Shown here piece after piece: positions 1 to 8,598 of a stretch of DNA of 64,000 nucleotides. The notes beneath the pieces were generated by a model. It was not told where the DNA came from, ran no database searches, and saw nothing but the letters and a program-made list of their open reading frames with translations. This stretch comes from an uncultured Dehalococcoidia bacterium (lineage in GTDB: Bacteria; Chloroflexota; Dehalococcoidia; Lucifugimonadales; UBA1123). Position 1 is the first letter of the stretch. The number at the start of each line of letters is the position of its first letter. The translations under genes were made by a program, and so were the position numbers. The stretch spans positions 983,273 through 1,047,272 of the forward strand of contig CATOSI010000001.1 of the NCBI GenBank assembly GCA_951812505.1, given 5' to 3'.

Positions 1-16
1 GTCACCACGCCACCAC

Positions 17-1228
17 ATGACACCACTCGAAACCATAAAGACCGCAGTCTCCTCTCTTGGAGCTAATAAACTCCGCTCAGGACTCGCCCTGCTCGGTATC
101 GTAATAGGTGTTACCGCCGTAATCACGCTCATGTCAATCGGACGCGGCACTACCCAGCAGATCACCGGGATCATCCAGGGGCTTGGAACGAACCTGCTCT
201 TCGTTCAGCCAGACGGGGAAGGCGCTCAGATTACGCTTGGAGACGCCAGCGCGCTTGTCGATCCGGTTTACGCGCCGACCGTGCTGGCGGCCGCTCCGGA
301 AATACGCACATTTGCGACGCTGTCCGCGGGTCACGAGAACACGTCCGCACAGGTGGTAGGCGTAACTCCCGAGTACTTGAGCGCCAGGAACCTCAGTCTC
401 GCTAGCGGTATGTTCATCAAACTCCCGCACGTGGACAACAGGGATGAGGTGATCGTGCTCGGCTCCAACGTCGCGGAGCAACTCTTCCAGAACCGGGATC
501 CCGTTGGCGAGCATGTTCGATTGAACGCCAGACGCTTTCGGGTGATCGGCCTTCTGGAAAGCCAGGGCGGTGGTGGATTCGGCACCTTCGATACACAGGT
601 ATTGATTCCGATTACCACGGCTTATTACCGTCTCAGCGGTGAGCGCACCACAACCGGAGACATCGCGGTCAACCTGATCAATGTCCAGGTACGCGACGTC
701 GAGGAAATTGACAGGAGCATCGAGGAAACGAGCGGAGTGCTTCGTCTTCGCCACCGCATAACAGAAGAAGACGACTTCACAGTCATCAGCCAGCAGAGCA
801 CCATCGAAACTCTGGAAGAGACGACCAATACCCTGGTCGTCTTCCTGGGGGTCATCGCAGGTATATCCCTGCTTGTCGGCGGAATCGGCATTATGAACAT
901 AATGCTCGTATCTGTGACAGAACGCACCCGTGAGATCGGTATCCGCAGGGCTATGGGTGCAAAACGGCATGATATCCTCTTTCAGTTTGTGGCGGAGGCT
1001 GCCGCCCTTAGTATCGGTGGCGGACTGCTGGGGGCGGGAATTGGATTCTGGATGTCCAACGCTTTAGACGGTCGCACCCTGGGAACGCAGACCTTCACAA
1101 CTAGCTTCGGAACCGAGTTCGCAGTGTTTGCCGTACTCGTGTCAGCAGGCATAGGTCTGTTCTTCGGCATATATCCCGCCGTCCGGGCATCGAGTCTTCA
1201 TCCCATAGATGCTTTGCGCCATGAGTAA
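17..1228 (+). CDS. MacB-type ABC transporter permease (FtsX superfamily)
   Basis: This is the membrane subunit of an ABC exporter of the MacB/FtsX type, which couples cytoplasmic ATP hydrolysis to work on the outside of the membrane. The 403 residues begin with the family-typical cytoplasmic stretch and first membrane helix (LALLGIVIGVTAVITLMS, about residues 23-40). A long extracytoplasmic MacB_PCD domain follows (about 45-265), then three C-terminal helices of the FtsX domain with the conserved TERTREIGIRRAMGA segment near residues 303-317. Length is normal for the family. The ATG at 17 fits because the membrane helix starts about 20 residues later. The ATPase partner would be expected just upstream, outside the window. 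A lipoprotein gene follows 80 bases downstream on the same strand. Substrate cannot be inferred. Confidence 0.9.
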   Translation: MTPLETIKTAVSSLGANKLRSGLALLGIVIGVTAVITLMSIGRGTTQQITGIIQGLGTNLLFVQPDGEGAQITLGDASALVDPVYAPTVLAAAPEIRTFATLSAGHENTSAQVVGVTPEYLSARNLSLASGMFIKLPHVDNRDEVIVLGSNVAEQLFQNRDPVGEHVRLNARRFRVIGLLESQGGGGFGTFDTQVLIPITTAYYRLSGERTTTGDIAVNLINVQVRDVEEIDRSIEETSGVLRLRHRITEEDDFTVISQQSTIETLEETTNTLVVFLGVIAGISLLVGGIGIMNIMLVSVTERTREIGIRRAMGAKRHDILFQFVAEAAALSIGGGLLGAGIGFWMSNALDGRTLGTQTFTTSFGTEFAVFAVLVSAGIGLFFGIYPAVRASSLHPIDALRHE

Positions 1229-1308
1229 CTTCACTACTGAATCGGTTTGACTTGGGAATGGGTTACTCAACCGTCCTGAAAAAGATTGGAAAGGAGATGG
1301 TCAGGTAG

Positions 1309-2280
1309 ATGAAAGTAGTCCTGCTGCTGTCAATGGCGGCGGCGCTGATTCTCACGATCGGTGTCGCATGCAGCTCGTCGGAGGAGGAAAGCCCACCTGC
1401 CGCCGCGCAGACCGTTGACCTGTCCCAGTTCCCGACTCCCACACAGTCTCAGGCCGAACCGAGGCCAACCTCGCCGCCTTCGGTGACCCAGTCCCAGTTG
1501 AATCAGAGTGAAGGTGATACCGCGGAGCCTGCGTCCATGACCCAGGAAGAGATTCAGCAACTCCGGCAGCAGCTGCAGAGCGGACAATTGAGCGATGAAG
1601 AGGCACAGCGGGTGATACTGCGGCTTCGGGCCCAGTTTGGCGGGAGCCAGGGCGGGCCGCCATTCGAAGCGGAGGCCGGCAGCGTGACGGACGGCTCTAT
1701 CGAAAGCATCGGTGAAGACGCTATAACGGTCAAGGCTGAACTCGCTTCGGTGACGGCCAGAGTGGGAGAAAGCACAAACATAAGAATCACTTCTGTTCTC
1801 GAACCGACGGACCTGACTCACGGCGCGCAAGTTATGGTTGTGAGCGAACGTGTCGAGGGCAACACTCTCGCAAGAGTTGTAACCGTAGTTCCTGAAGGGC
1901 AGCGTGCCTTCGGGGGCGGACCTGGGGGGCAACCCAGATTCAGGGGCGGACAAGGTGGGTTCGGTGGTGGACAAGGCGATGTTGGCTCTCGTGCGCTCTT
2001 TGGGACGTTAGAGAATGTTTCGGACACTGGTTTCATTCTTGAAACTCAGCAAGGCCCACTGCCGGTTACGATGGATAATGAGTCCGTGGTCGTCCGAACT
2101 CGACAAGGAACGCTCGACGACCTAGAGCCAGGAATGCCGGTCAGAATTGTGGGACCCGCCGATGAGGACGGCAGCATAGATGCCCGTCTGATAACCGTCA
2201 CGCCTGAAGGATTGGAAAATATGCGCGGCATTAGCGGCAGCAACAACACGGGGGCAAGGGGACTTGGAGGCGGTAACTGA
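1309..2280 (+). CDS. Secreted lipoprotein with DUF5666-like domains
   Basis: A predicted lipoprotein of 323 residues. The N-terminal signal peptide ends in a lipobox (IGVAC, with Cys21 as the lipidated residue), so the protein should be anchored outside the membrane. A low-complexity Pro/Gln/Ser linker follows (residues 25-110). Two related beta-rich segments (about 125-200 and 225-300) have the DUF5666 pattern of alternating hydrophobic residues with a VTPEG-like ending. They are separated by a Gly/Phe/Arg-rich stretch (about 203-225). The gene lies directly behind the MacB-type permease on the same strand, so it may be a periplasmic accessory of that exporter. This is inference from position. 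The start is supported by a GGAG-type site about 12 bases upstream. DUF5666 has no settled biochemical function. Confidence 0.8.
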   Translation: MKVVLLLSMAAALILTIGVACSSSEEESPPAAAQTVDLSQFPTPTQSQAEPRPTSPPSVTQSQLNQSEGDTAEPASMTQEEIQQLRQQLQSGQLSDEEAQRVILRLRAQFGGSQGGPPFEAEAGSVTDGSIESIGEDAITVKAELASVTARVGESTNIRITSVLEPTDLTHGAQVMVVSERVEGNTLARVVTVVPEGQRAFGGGPGGQPRFRGGQGGFGGGQGDVGSRALFGTLENVSDTGFILETQQGPLPVTMDNESVVVRTRQGTLDDLEPGMPVRIVGPADEDGSIDARLITVTPEGLENMRGISGSNNTGARGLGGGN

Positions 2281-2591
2281 ACTGCGGACGCTGGAAGTAT
2301 TACTCTCGACTCCCGAGTTCACGCGCCTGTCTTTGTTCGCGAATTGTCTTCGCGCCGATTGTTCAGGGGAATTAGACACCGATGCGCCTGCCGTACTCGA
2401 TACGACGCCGGGTAGAATAATGTGGTACAATTCGATTCGCGGCGGCACTCTGAGCTCCCCGGTCGCACATTGGCTCCTTAGTTCACACTTTGGTTCTCAG
2501 CCAGCTTCCCTCCGGATCTCCCAATGCCCATAGTGGTCTTTGGCCAGGTAACCGTCCTTTTGTTTACTATATACTGAAATGGAGAAAGTCA
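2281..2591. other. Intergenic region, no gene recognised
   Basis: About 310 bases between the lipoprotein and the zinc-ribbon gene. A short open frame overlaps the end of the lipoprotein gene but shows no family signature. A TATACT -10-like hexamer lies at 2570-2575, 16 bases before the next start codon. I see no convincing -35 partner. Confidence 0.5.
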
Positions 2592-2909
2592 TTGAATTAC
2601 GAGGACAGAACTCTCTCGTGTGTAGAGTGCGGTCAGCCATTCACCTTCAGCGCCGACGATCAGGCGTACCATGCCGAAAGAGGCTTCACAAACGAGCCAA
2701 AGCGCTGCCCGGGCTGCCGTCAGACTCGGCGCGCCCAGCGCAACAGCGGTGGAAGCTTTGATCGAGGCACTCGGGAAATGCACACCGTTGTCTGCGCCGA
2801 ATGCGGCAAGGATGCCACCGTGCCCTTCAAGCCAAGGGGAGACCGCCCCGTCTATTGCAGCGACTGCTTCAGGCAACAGAGATCGTCGGTTTCCTCGGGC
2901 AGATACTAG
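2592..2909 (+). CDS. Small double zinc-ribbon protein
   Basis: A 105-residue protein with two CxxC...CxxC zinc ribbons. The first has CVECG and CPGCR with an FTFSADDQAYHAERGF-type spacer, typical of the zf-trcl/CxxC-x17-CxxC ribbon family. The second has CAECG and YCSDCF. The short linker between them is Ser/Gly/Arg-rich. Such proteins are common in Chloroflexota and are thought to bind nucleic acid or partner proteins, but no function is established. I take TTG at 2592 as the start. A GGAG site at 2581-2584 lies exactly 7 bases upstream, and the ribbon begins immediately after. A longer frame opens at 2490 but its extra N-terminus resembles nothing. Confidence 0.8.
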   Translation: MNYEDRTLSCVECGQPFTFSADDQAYHAERGFTNEPKRCPGCRQTRRAQRNSGGSFDRGTREMHTVVCAECGKDATVPFKPRGDRPVYCSDCFRQQRSSVSSGRY

Positions 2910-2922
2910 GTCCCTTTGTGAG

Positions 2923-2940
2923 GCCGCCGTTTCGGGCGGC
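2923..2940. terminator. Short GC hairpin between convergent genes
   Basis: GCCGCC and GGCGGC form a perfect 6-bp stem with a 6-base loop just after the zinc-ribbon stop codon. The sulfatase gene converges from the other side. There is no U-tract, so this is a weak terminator candidate. Confidence 0.3.
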
Positions 2941-3081
2941 AAATATGTTGCGAGTCGGGCCGGTCTTCACCTCCGGCACCGGCTACTATCTGGTGTCAGA
3001 AGAGTACGCCAGATTCGACCATGCCGAAGACTGCACACGGGAAATAGAAGGGCCCGACGGCACAGCGTCTCTGTCGCCTAC

Positions 3082-4392
3082 TCACTTCATCTCTTCAAAA
3101 ATAGGCTGCAGCGTAGCCCTTGCGTTTGACTGCTCATCAGTCTCCAGCGCCTCGTAGATCGGTAGCTCTTCGTCCAGGTCAATCCTCAGATCGTAGAGTT
3201 CTCCGGTCTCGTAAAGTTTCCAGTGGTTGTCCCGAACGAACCTGATCCGGCGGGCGGCGTTGCGCGCGCTCATAGGCTCGAAGTGGAAGAACATCCACTC
3301 TCTGGGGCTGCCGGCATCACCTGTCAACTGCGGATAGAACGACCTTCCATCCACCACGTATCCGTCCGGGAACTCCACCCCGGCAGCCTCCATGATTGTC
3401 GGCAGGAAGTCCGTGGATTCTACCATGTCCTTGTTCACGCCCCCAGCGGGAATCGTTCCGGGCATACGGCAGATGAGCGGGACGTGCGTGCCCCGGTCGT
3501 TCGTCTTTCCCTTGCCTCCGCATATCTCGTTGTGCTCGTGCACCATCGAGCAGACATCGTCGGGGCTACCGTTGTCGCCTACGTACAGCACCAGCGTATC
3601 TTCGCCGAGGCCCTGCTCGTCCAGATAGTCCATGAGCCTCCCGATGACCTTGTCGTGGTACTCGACCATGTCCTTGTAGAAGCGCGGGTCGTCGCCCCAG
3701 GAGCCTTCCTCTAGCTCCGCCCATGTCCTCCCGCCGAGAGTCTGGTTAGAAGGAGGGTCGAACGACTCCCATTCGGGACTGTCCGGCGTGGGCTCGTGAG
3801 GCTTGTGTGTCGCTGCCATCGGCCAGTACACGAAGAACGGGCTGTCGTCGTCCTTCTTGCGCTCGATATAGTCAATGATGTAGTCGCAGAAGATGTCCTC
3901 GCCGTACTTGCCCTCTGTGTCATCCCTGTATGCACCGTTTTCGTAGATGATGGGGTTCTTGTACCGCGACCCCTTATCCTCTGTGTGGTGCGCGTGCCAG
4001 ACGCAGAACTCGTCGAATCCGGCATCCTCGATCCGCTGGCCCTTGGAGCGCATCTCCGGCACCTCGTCGGGCGGGTTGTAGGAGTAGAGCTGCCACTTGC
4101 CCGAGATGCAGGTGTTGTATCCGGCATCTGAAAAGAGGTGTCCGAAAGTGACTTCGTCGGGACTTATCAGTCCGAAACCAATATAGTTTCGGAAATTGTA
4201 CTTACCTGTCATCAGAGAGAGCCGCGTGGGAGTGCACAACGGCATCACGTGGGCCTCCTCGAACCGTATTCCCTCCCGCGCCATTCGGTCGAGTCGCGGC
4301 GTGGCGTAGGAAGTGCCTCCGTTCGCGCCGATGACCTCGTAACCAAGGTCATCGGACATTATCAGGACTATGTTGGGCTGCTTGTTGGACAT
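3082..4392 (-). CDS. Type I arylsulfatase (formylglycine-dependent)
   Basis: A 436-residue sulfatase of the alkaline-phosphatase superfamily that hydrolyses sulfate esters. The metal-binding Asp pair is Asp14-Asp15 in the N-terminal LIMSDD strand. The full signature CTPTRLSLMTG starts at Cys53, the residue that would be converted to formylglycine. A later GDNG element supplies further metal ligands. No signal peptide is visible, so the enzyme looks cytoplasmic. Maturation would need a formylglycine-generating enzyme or anSME, neither of which is in this window. An AGGAGA site precedes the ATG. Sulfatases are abundant in marine Chloroflexota that degrade sulfated organics. The substrate cannot be told from sequence alone. 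Confidence 0.93.
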   Translation of the reverse strand: MSNKQPNIVLIMSDDLGYEVIGANGGTSYATPRLDRMAREGIRFEEAHVMPLCTPTRLSLMTGKYNFRNYIGFGLISPDEVTFGHLFSDAGYNTCISGKWQLYSYNPPDEVPEMRSKGQRIEDAGFDEFCVWHAHHTEDKGSRYKNPIIYENGAYRDDTEGKYGEDIFCDYIIDYIERKKDDDSPFFVYWPMAATHKPHEPTPDSPEWESFDPPSNQTLGGRTWAELEEGSWGDDPRFYKDMVEYHDKVIGRLMDYLDEQGLGEDTLVLYVGDNGSPDDVCSMVHEHNEICGGKGKTNDRGTHVPLICRMPGTIPAGGVNKDMVESTDFLPTIMEAAGVEFPDGYVVDGRSFYPQLTGDAGSPREWMFFHFEPMSARNAARRIRFVRDNHWKLYETGELYDLRIDLDEELPIYEALETDEQSNARATLQPIFEEMK

Positions 4393-4804
4393 CTACAATC
4401 TCTCCTGAATTTCTCTCTCCCTTGATAGACTCATAAGGGAAGGCAAAAGTCCCTTCTCCCAGGGTTTTTGCAAAGTCTGCGCTGAACATATTTTGTTGGA
4501 CGGATTGGCTTAGTCATATACTTTGGTTTATAAAGCGACAGGTGGCAACAGGTGGCTCAACTGGTGGGCAACAGGTGATTAGAACGCCTGAGATCCACCT
4601 GAGAACGCCTGAGTTTAGCTACAGGAAAAAAATTTTGCCCCTCCGATAATGGGTCAGCATAACGGCACATTTATGTATATCGAAGTTCAGGATCATCGCC
4701 ATTCACGCTCCGCAATTAGTTTGTATGTTCGTATTATAGTATATCAGGATGTGAAAGTGTAGTACTGTGAGAAATTGAGGAAGACCTTGAAAAGGCGCCG
4801 TCCT
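4393..4804. other. Intergenic region with paired direct repeats
   Basis: A 412-base AT-richer gap. It contains two pairs of short direct repeats. GGCAACAGGTG occurs at 4544-4554 and 4567-4577 (23-base period), and AGAACGCCTGAG at 4581-4592 and 4602-4613 (21-base period). Both periods are near two helical turns, so they could be binding sites for a dimeric regulator of the sulfatase upstream region. No gene is seen. Confidence 0.5.
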
Positions 4805-5926
4805 TCACCCTCGACCCCTGATCACCCTCTCGCCGAAATCCGAAATCAACTCACGCGCCGCCTGCCGGTCCACCGCCGCCAGCGCCACGTTGTTGACGCC
4901 GATTGCCTCCAGGTCGTCCAGTTTGCGGCTGATCTCCTCCGCCGTACCGGTCAGCGTGCGACCGACCATGTCCGGGGAGACGAACCGATCTTCTCCATCT
5001 TTCAGGTACACATAATGCCCTTCGTGAACGTCCAGGTATCGCCTGTCGTCGGGCGTGGGATTCGGACGCCTGTCCCCATATTCGCGGACGTACCTGTCGA
5101 ACTCTTCCGCGAGGCCAGGATTGCTCATTCCGAGGTTCGAGCCCGGTCCATAGTCGCGCTCCCACATCGCGTGAATGCCCGGGACCAGGGTTGGTCCCAC
5201 GTTCCTGATCACCCGCTCGCTCGATACCGACTCGCCTTCTCTGAGAACACACGCCGACGTGAGCACCGTCACATATGGCATGGCACCGTGTCCGCCGAAC
5301 TTGTCGAAGCTGTTGCCGGTCGCTTCCGCGGCGGCCATAACCCTGGGCAGCCCTTCCGGCACGGACGCGCTCCTCGCGGTCGTTATCCAGCCGTCGGATA
5401 CCTCTCCGGCTATCTTCTGACCCCGTGGGCCGTTAGCGGCAAGCATCACGGGGATAGGGTCTTCGATGTTGAAGAACTCGTCCCGTCCCGAGTTGGACTT
5501 GGAGTGGATCAGCCGTATCCATCGCTCCCGGCTTCCCTCTCGCAGCAGCACATCTTCCCCGGCGAGCAATCCTTTGACCTGTAGCGCGTACTCCTCGAAC
5601 TGGTCCATTGTGAGCGCCGGAAGGCCCATGGTATTCCGACCCGTGTAGCCGGTGCCGAGGCCGACGATTACCCTACCGGGCGCGATCCTGTTGATAGAAG
5701 CTGCGGCCGCCGCTGTCACCGGCGCAAGCCTGTTGCTCGGTATTGCAACGAGGGTGCCCAGTTTGATAGACGTAGTGTTCTGTGCCGCCAGCGCCATCGT
5801 GGCCCACACGTCGGAGTAGATGAGTTGCGAATCGAAGAACCAAGCGTGTGTGAAACCTGCCTCCTCAGCCGCTTTCACCTCGCGCCATGCCTCTATGTAC
5901 GACGGGATTCCTATTCCGTAGTCCAT
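4805..5926 (-). CDS. LLM-class flavin/F420-dependent oxidoreductase
   Basis: A 373-residue luciferase-like monooxygenase-fold protein, a TIM barrel that uses FMNH2 or F420. Typical features are the N-terminal MDYGIGIP strand, VKAAEEAGF helix, WATMALAAQNTTSIKLGTLV segment, the GRVIVGLGTGYTGRN loop and the ADGPRGQKIAGEVSDGW-like cofactor region (here ANGPRGQKIAGEVSDGW). The start at 5926 is preferred over an in-frame codon at 5947 because a GGAGGAG ribosome site lies about 9 bases upstream and the barrel's first strand begins right there. SAR202-type Chloroflexota carry many such paralogs, proposed to oxidise recalcitrant organics. That role is inference here. The gene stands alone between the sulfatase and an SDR gene, all on the minus strand. 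Confidence 0.88.
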   Translation of the reverse strand: MDYGIGIPSYIEAWREVKAAEEAGFTHAWFFDSQLIYSDVWATMALAAQNTTSIKLGTLVAIPSNRLAPVTAAAAASINRIAPGRVIVGLGTGYTGRNTMGLPALTMDQFEEYALQVKGLLAGEDVLLREGSRERWIRLIHSKSNSGRDEFFNIEDPIPVMLAANGPRGQKIAGEVSDGWITTARSASVPEGLPRVMAAAEATGNSFDKFGGHGAMPYVTVLTSACVLREGESVSSERVIRNVGPTLVPGIHAMWERDYGPGSNLGMSNPGLAEEFDRYVREYGDRRPNPTPDDRRYLDVHEGHYVYLKDGEDRFVSPDMVGRTLTGTAEEISRKLDDLEAIGVNNVALAAVDRQAARELISDFGERVIRGRG

Positions 5927-6180
5927 CTGGTCTGCTCTCCTCCCCAAGGGCTATCTACTTAGCCTTAAGTCCTCCTCCACAGTATCTCCCTTGAATAGAT
6001 CGAGGCGCAACAGTTATTTGGCAATTTGAGAAAGTGGCGAACTCTAGGCCTGATTGACCGAAATCCGGTTAATGTGCGTGACTCGGGTACAGCGCAGTCA
6101 GCCTGTCAACTCAACAGCTTCAACATGCTACGGTCTAAGGGAAAGGGTGTCAACGCCGGATCAAACGGCCTCATGGTGGA

Positions 6181-6954
6181 CTAACTCTCAGGGGCCTGGT
6201 AAAACCCGGAGTTGAGGAAGCCGCCGTCAATGGGTATGCCAACGCCATTGATATAACGCGCTTCGTCGCTACACAGATACAGGACCAGTTCCGCAACCTC
6301 TTCCGGCAGGACCTCGCGCTTAATGGGGAAACGCTTCAGTCTTTGCTCTCTGAGTTCCGGCTCTCTCTTATATACCATCTCTGTCATTGGCGTTATCGCT
6401 ACGCCGGGACAGACCGCATTGACGTTTATCCCGTACTGCGCCCACTCCAGACCAAGCTGTCCGGCGAAGTTGACTAGCGCTGCCTTCGCCGGGCCGTATG
6501 CGCCGCGTTCGGGTACGGGGGCAGCAGCCGCGACCGACGACATCAGCACGACGCTGCCGCCATCTCCCTGCTCGACCATCTGCCTACCTGCCTCCCGGCA
6601 GAACAGAAACGCCCCTGTCAGGTGTGCATCAAGGGAGAATTTCCACTGGTCGAGCGACATATCGAGCACCGGGGCCTTAATGTTCGTGCCTGCACAGTGT
6701 ACGAGGTAGTCCACGCGTCCGAGTCGGCTCACGACCGTCCGCACGGCGTTGGCGACGGAGTCCTCGTCGGTGGCTTCGACATGTACCGCAATCGTCCGCC
6801 CACCGTCCGACTCTATTGACCGGGCCACTTGGGACGCCGCCTCACTATTGAGATCCGCCACGGCGACCGCCACGCCGCGCGTCGAGAATCTGCGGCAGAT
6901 CTCAGATCCCAGACCACCCGCTCCACCACTGACGATGACTACCTTTTGTTCCAT
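6181..6954 (-). CDS. SDR-family NAD(P)-dependent oxidoreductase
   Basis: A 257-residue classical short-chain dehydrogenase. The cofactor-binding motif is SGGAGGLG (residues 9-16), followed by an acidic AVADLN end of strand two (Asp34), which favours NAD over NADP. The catalytic set is Ser139/140, Tyr153 and Lys157 (YGPAK), with VHCAGT standing in for the NNAG motif. The C-terminus carries the usual YINGVGIPIDGG. The start at 6954 is chosen because a GAGGTGG ribosome site precedes it and the Rossmann fold begins immediately. A longer in-frame opening to 7125 only translates through a tRNA fragment. The substrate is unknown. Confidence 0.92.
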   Translation of the reverse strand: MEQKVVIVSGGAGGLGSEICRRFSTRGVAVAVADLNSEAASQVARSIESDGGRTIAVHVEATDEDSVANAVRTVVSRLGRVDYLVHCAGTNIKAPVLDMSLDQWKFSLDAHLTGAFLFCREAGRQMVEQGDGGSVVLMSSVAAAAPVPERGAYGPAKAALVNFAGQLGLEWAQYGINVNAVCPGVAITPMTEMVYKREPELREQRLKRFPIKREVLPEEVAELVLYLCSDEARYINGVGIPIDGGFLNSGFYQAPES

Positions 6955-7062
6955 AGTCCACCTCTTAATGGCAATAACAGGATTGGATAATTGCGGTCCT
7001 ATAACAGTACCGGCAGCCGCAGCGCAGGGTAGCGCGCCAGAGCCATTAAAGGCGGGGAAACC

Positions 7063-7106
7063 GGAGCCAACGGGCGGATTCGAACCGCCGACCTGCGGTT
7101 TACGAA
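7063..7106 (-). repeat. Orphan tRNA-Thr 3' fragment (att-like direct repeat)
   Basis: These 44 bases are identical, in the same orientation, to 16617-16660, the part of the intact tRNA-Thr from the anticodon loop to the 3' end. Identity stops abruptly in the anticodon loop, the usual crossover point for tyrosine integrases. The rest of the tRNA is absent. It is best explained as the distal attachment site left by integration of an element into the tRNA-Thr gene. Confidence 0.8.
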
Positions 7107-7171
7107 CCCCTGGCAGCTCCCTCAATCCTGGTCAATACGGGTCATGGGGCTGATTGGCAAGAAATGTCGTT

Positions 7172-8071
7172 CTAGCAGGGATCAGACGGTTCCAGGTCTT
7201 CTTCGGCTATGGGAAACCATAAGACTTCAATCCCACCATCTGCCTCGAGGTATCTGTCGATGTTTTCAGTGACAAGACCTTCGATATTCGGAGCCAGCCT
7301 GACGGCCCCGACGACCGCGTATGTGTCCAGTTCCGTCGCGCATTGTAAAATCCTGGCGCGCTCGGATGCTCGTGTCACGTCACTGCCCGTTGCCGTGAAT
7401 GACGCTTCCACTACAATGTAGAAACCCGGCTTGGAGCTTCTTCTTTCTGTGACCTCGATGACGAGGTCCGCCGTGGGAAAGGAGTTCAGCGCGTCGTCGC
7501 TGAGACCAAGCTCGTCGAGGGAATCGTACTTCTCCTCGATCATCGTATCCAGCGCATCGGTGTCGAGCACGTTGTAGCGTATCCGCCTCATCATTCGGGA
7601 CCTGGCGAACAGATTGACTATCTCGTACCTGTTCTCGCGAGCGGCATGGCTTGCATAGTTTCCCCTGAACCTATGGAAGTCCTGATGCTCGCGTCTGTAC
7701 ATACCGTGCAGCGCCCGTGTATCCGTCTTGATCTCGCTCGTATCTCTGAGCAGCGTTGCCACAGTTTCCAGGAGGGCGTTCTGAGCTTCCTGTAGTGCGT
7801 CGGACTTGGCGCGCATTTCCCTCTGCTCTTCGAGCATGGCATTCTGGGTCTTACGCATTTCCCTCTGCTCTTCGAGCATCGCATTCTGGGTCTTACGCAT
7901 TTCCCTCTGCTCTTCGAGCATCGCATTCTGGGTCCTTTGCATATCGACCAACTGGCGGGGCACTCCCAGAAGTTCCTCGGTCAACAATTCGCGGCGGGCG
8001 GCGGACTTGAACTCTTCGCTGTCGCGGAGAGCGCGAAGAAAGTCGTCGGTGGTGCTGATATGTATAGTCAT
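7172..8071 (-). CDS. Coiled-coil protein with nuclease-like C-terminal domain
   Basis: A protein of 299 residues of a family I recognise only by shape. The N-terminus (1-40) is helical. Residues about 43-100 form a coiled coil built from repeats of QNAMLEEQREMRKT. Residues about 190-290 form an alpha/beta domain with an ADLVIEV strand and a FYIVVEASF strand, which resembles the D...ExK/S core of PD-(D/E)XK-like domains, though the lysine position is Ser/Phe and activity is doubtful. The start at 8071 is supported by a GGGAGA site. A longer frame to 8143 lacks one. Related proteins occur in several copies in cyanobacterial and Chloroflexota genomes, often near mobile DNA. That is general knowledge, not shown here. 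It is the first gene inside the att-flanked segment. Confidence 0.7.
   Translation of the reverse strand: MTIHISTTDDFLRALRDSEEFKSAARRELLTEELLGVPRQLVDMQRTQNAMLEEQREMRKTQNAMLEEQREMRKTQNAMLEEQREMRAKSDALQEAQNALLETVATLLRDTSEIKTDTRALHGMYRREHQDFHRFRGNYASHAARENRYEIVNLFARSRMMRRIRYNVLDTDALDTMIEEKYDSLDELGLSDDALNSFPTADLVIEVTERRSSKPGFYIVVEASFTATGSDVTRASERARILQCATELDTYAVVGAVRLAPNIEGLVTENIDRYLEADGGIEVLWFPIAEEDLEPSDPC
7812..7937 (-). repeat. Three tandem 42-bp coding repeats
   Basis: Three almost identical 42-base units start at 7812, 7854 and 7896, each encoding 14 residues (two heptads) of the coiled coil in the 7172-8071 gene. The near-perfect nucleotide identity, including third positions, points to recent slippage expansion. 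Confidence 0.9.
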
Positions 8072-8143
8072 AGAATAATCTCCCGCTTCAATTATAGACC
8101 ACCTATGTGCTGAGTAGAAATTGCTGGAACTTAACTCCACCAC

Positions 8144-8474
8144 CCTGCAGGTAAGGATACACGGGATAGAGGCTGACTTGCCTCACTCACTGTGCGGAAT
8201 GTGTTGGTTGTTGTGTGAAACACAAATTTTGTACCAGGCGGTCTCAGGGTAGTGATGTCGGTTTCCGTCCGTGGTGAAAGCAGTATCGCCTGTCTCCGTA
8301 GCGATAACGTCTGCTTGCCCCTTGAGTGTCCGTCCCTGGGCATCCAGTGGACCCCGTAGTTCGGACAACGGGTGTATGCGCGTGGACGAGCCAGAGTAAT
8401 CGGCCTACTATCAAACTTTAACCGATATATTCCAAATTATCGCGGTGTTACATGAATACGCGAAAACAGAACTC
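8144..8474. other. Intergenic region, no gene recognised
   Basis: About 330 bases between divergent transcription units. Short open frames exist on the minus strand but none has a ribosome site or a recognisable family. The regulatory signals at its right edge are annotated separately. Confidence 0.5.
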
Positions 8475-8504
8475 TTGCACTAACGAACATGTGTTTGATA
8501 TACT
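8475..8504 (+). promoter_or_regulatory. SOS-type promoter with LexA-like box for imuB-dnaE2
   Basis: TTGCAC (8475-8480) and TATACT (8499-8504) form a sigma-70 type promoter with an 18-base spacer. Inside the spacer, 8484-8497 reads CGAACATGTGTTTG, which matches the Gram-positive-type LexA consensus CGAACRNRYGTTYC at 13 of 14 positions. A repressor bound there would cover the promoter. Mutasome operons are classical SOS genes in other bacteria, so the placement makes biological sense. No lexA gene is in the window. Confidence 0.75.
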
Positions 8505-8534
8505 CCCCGCCACTAACTTCAGGGAGGGTATCAG

Positions 8535-8597
8535 ATGGTTAAATCGCTTCTCGATTCCTGCGTCTGCGGGATAACCCCACTCGAGCGGGTCCGCTGA
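8535..8597 (+). CDS. 20-residue leader ORF coupled to imuB
   Basis: A small frame that begins with ATG after a strong AGGGAGGG ribosome site (8521-8528) and encodes 20 residues (MVKSLLDSCVCG...). It ends in TGA at 8595-8597, one base before the imuB ATG. ImuB itself has only a poor ribosome site, so ribosomes finishing this ORF may re-initiate on imuB. It could be a genuine leader peptide or just a loading site. The peptide resembles nothing I know. Confidence 0.45.
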   Translation: MVKSLLDSCVCGITPLERVR

Positions 8598-8598
8598 A

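Noticed and set aside
4496..4522. TTGGAC...TATACT promoter on the plus strand
   Set aside because: The spacer is only 15 bp and the nearest plus-strand gene is far away; neighbours are on the minus strand.
6955..7125. N-terminal extension of the SDR gene
   Set aside because: The extra codons only translate through the tRNA-Thr fragment; the ribosome site and Rossmann start support 6954.
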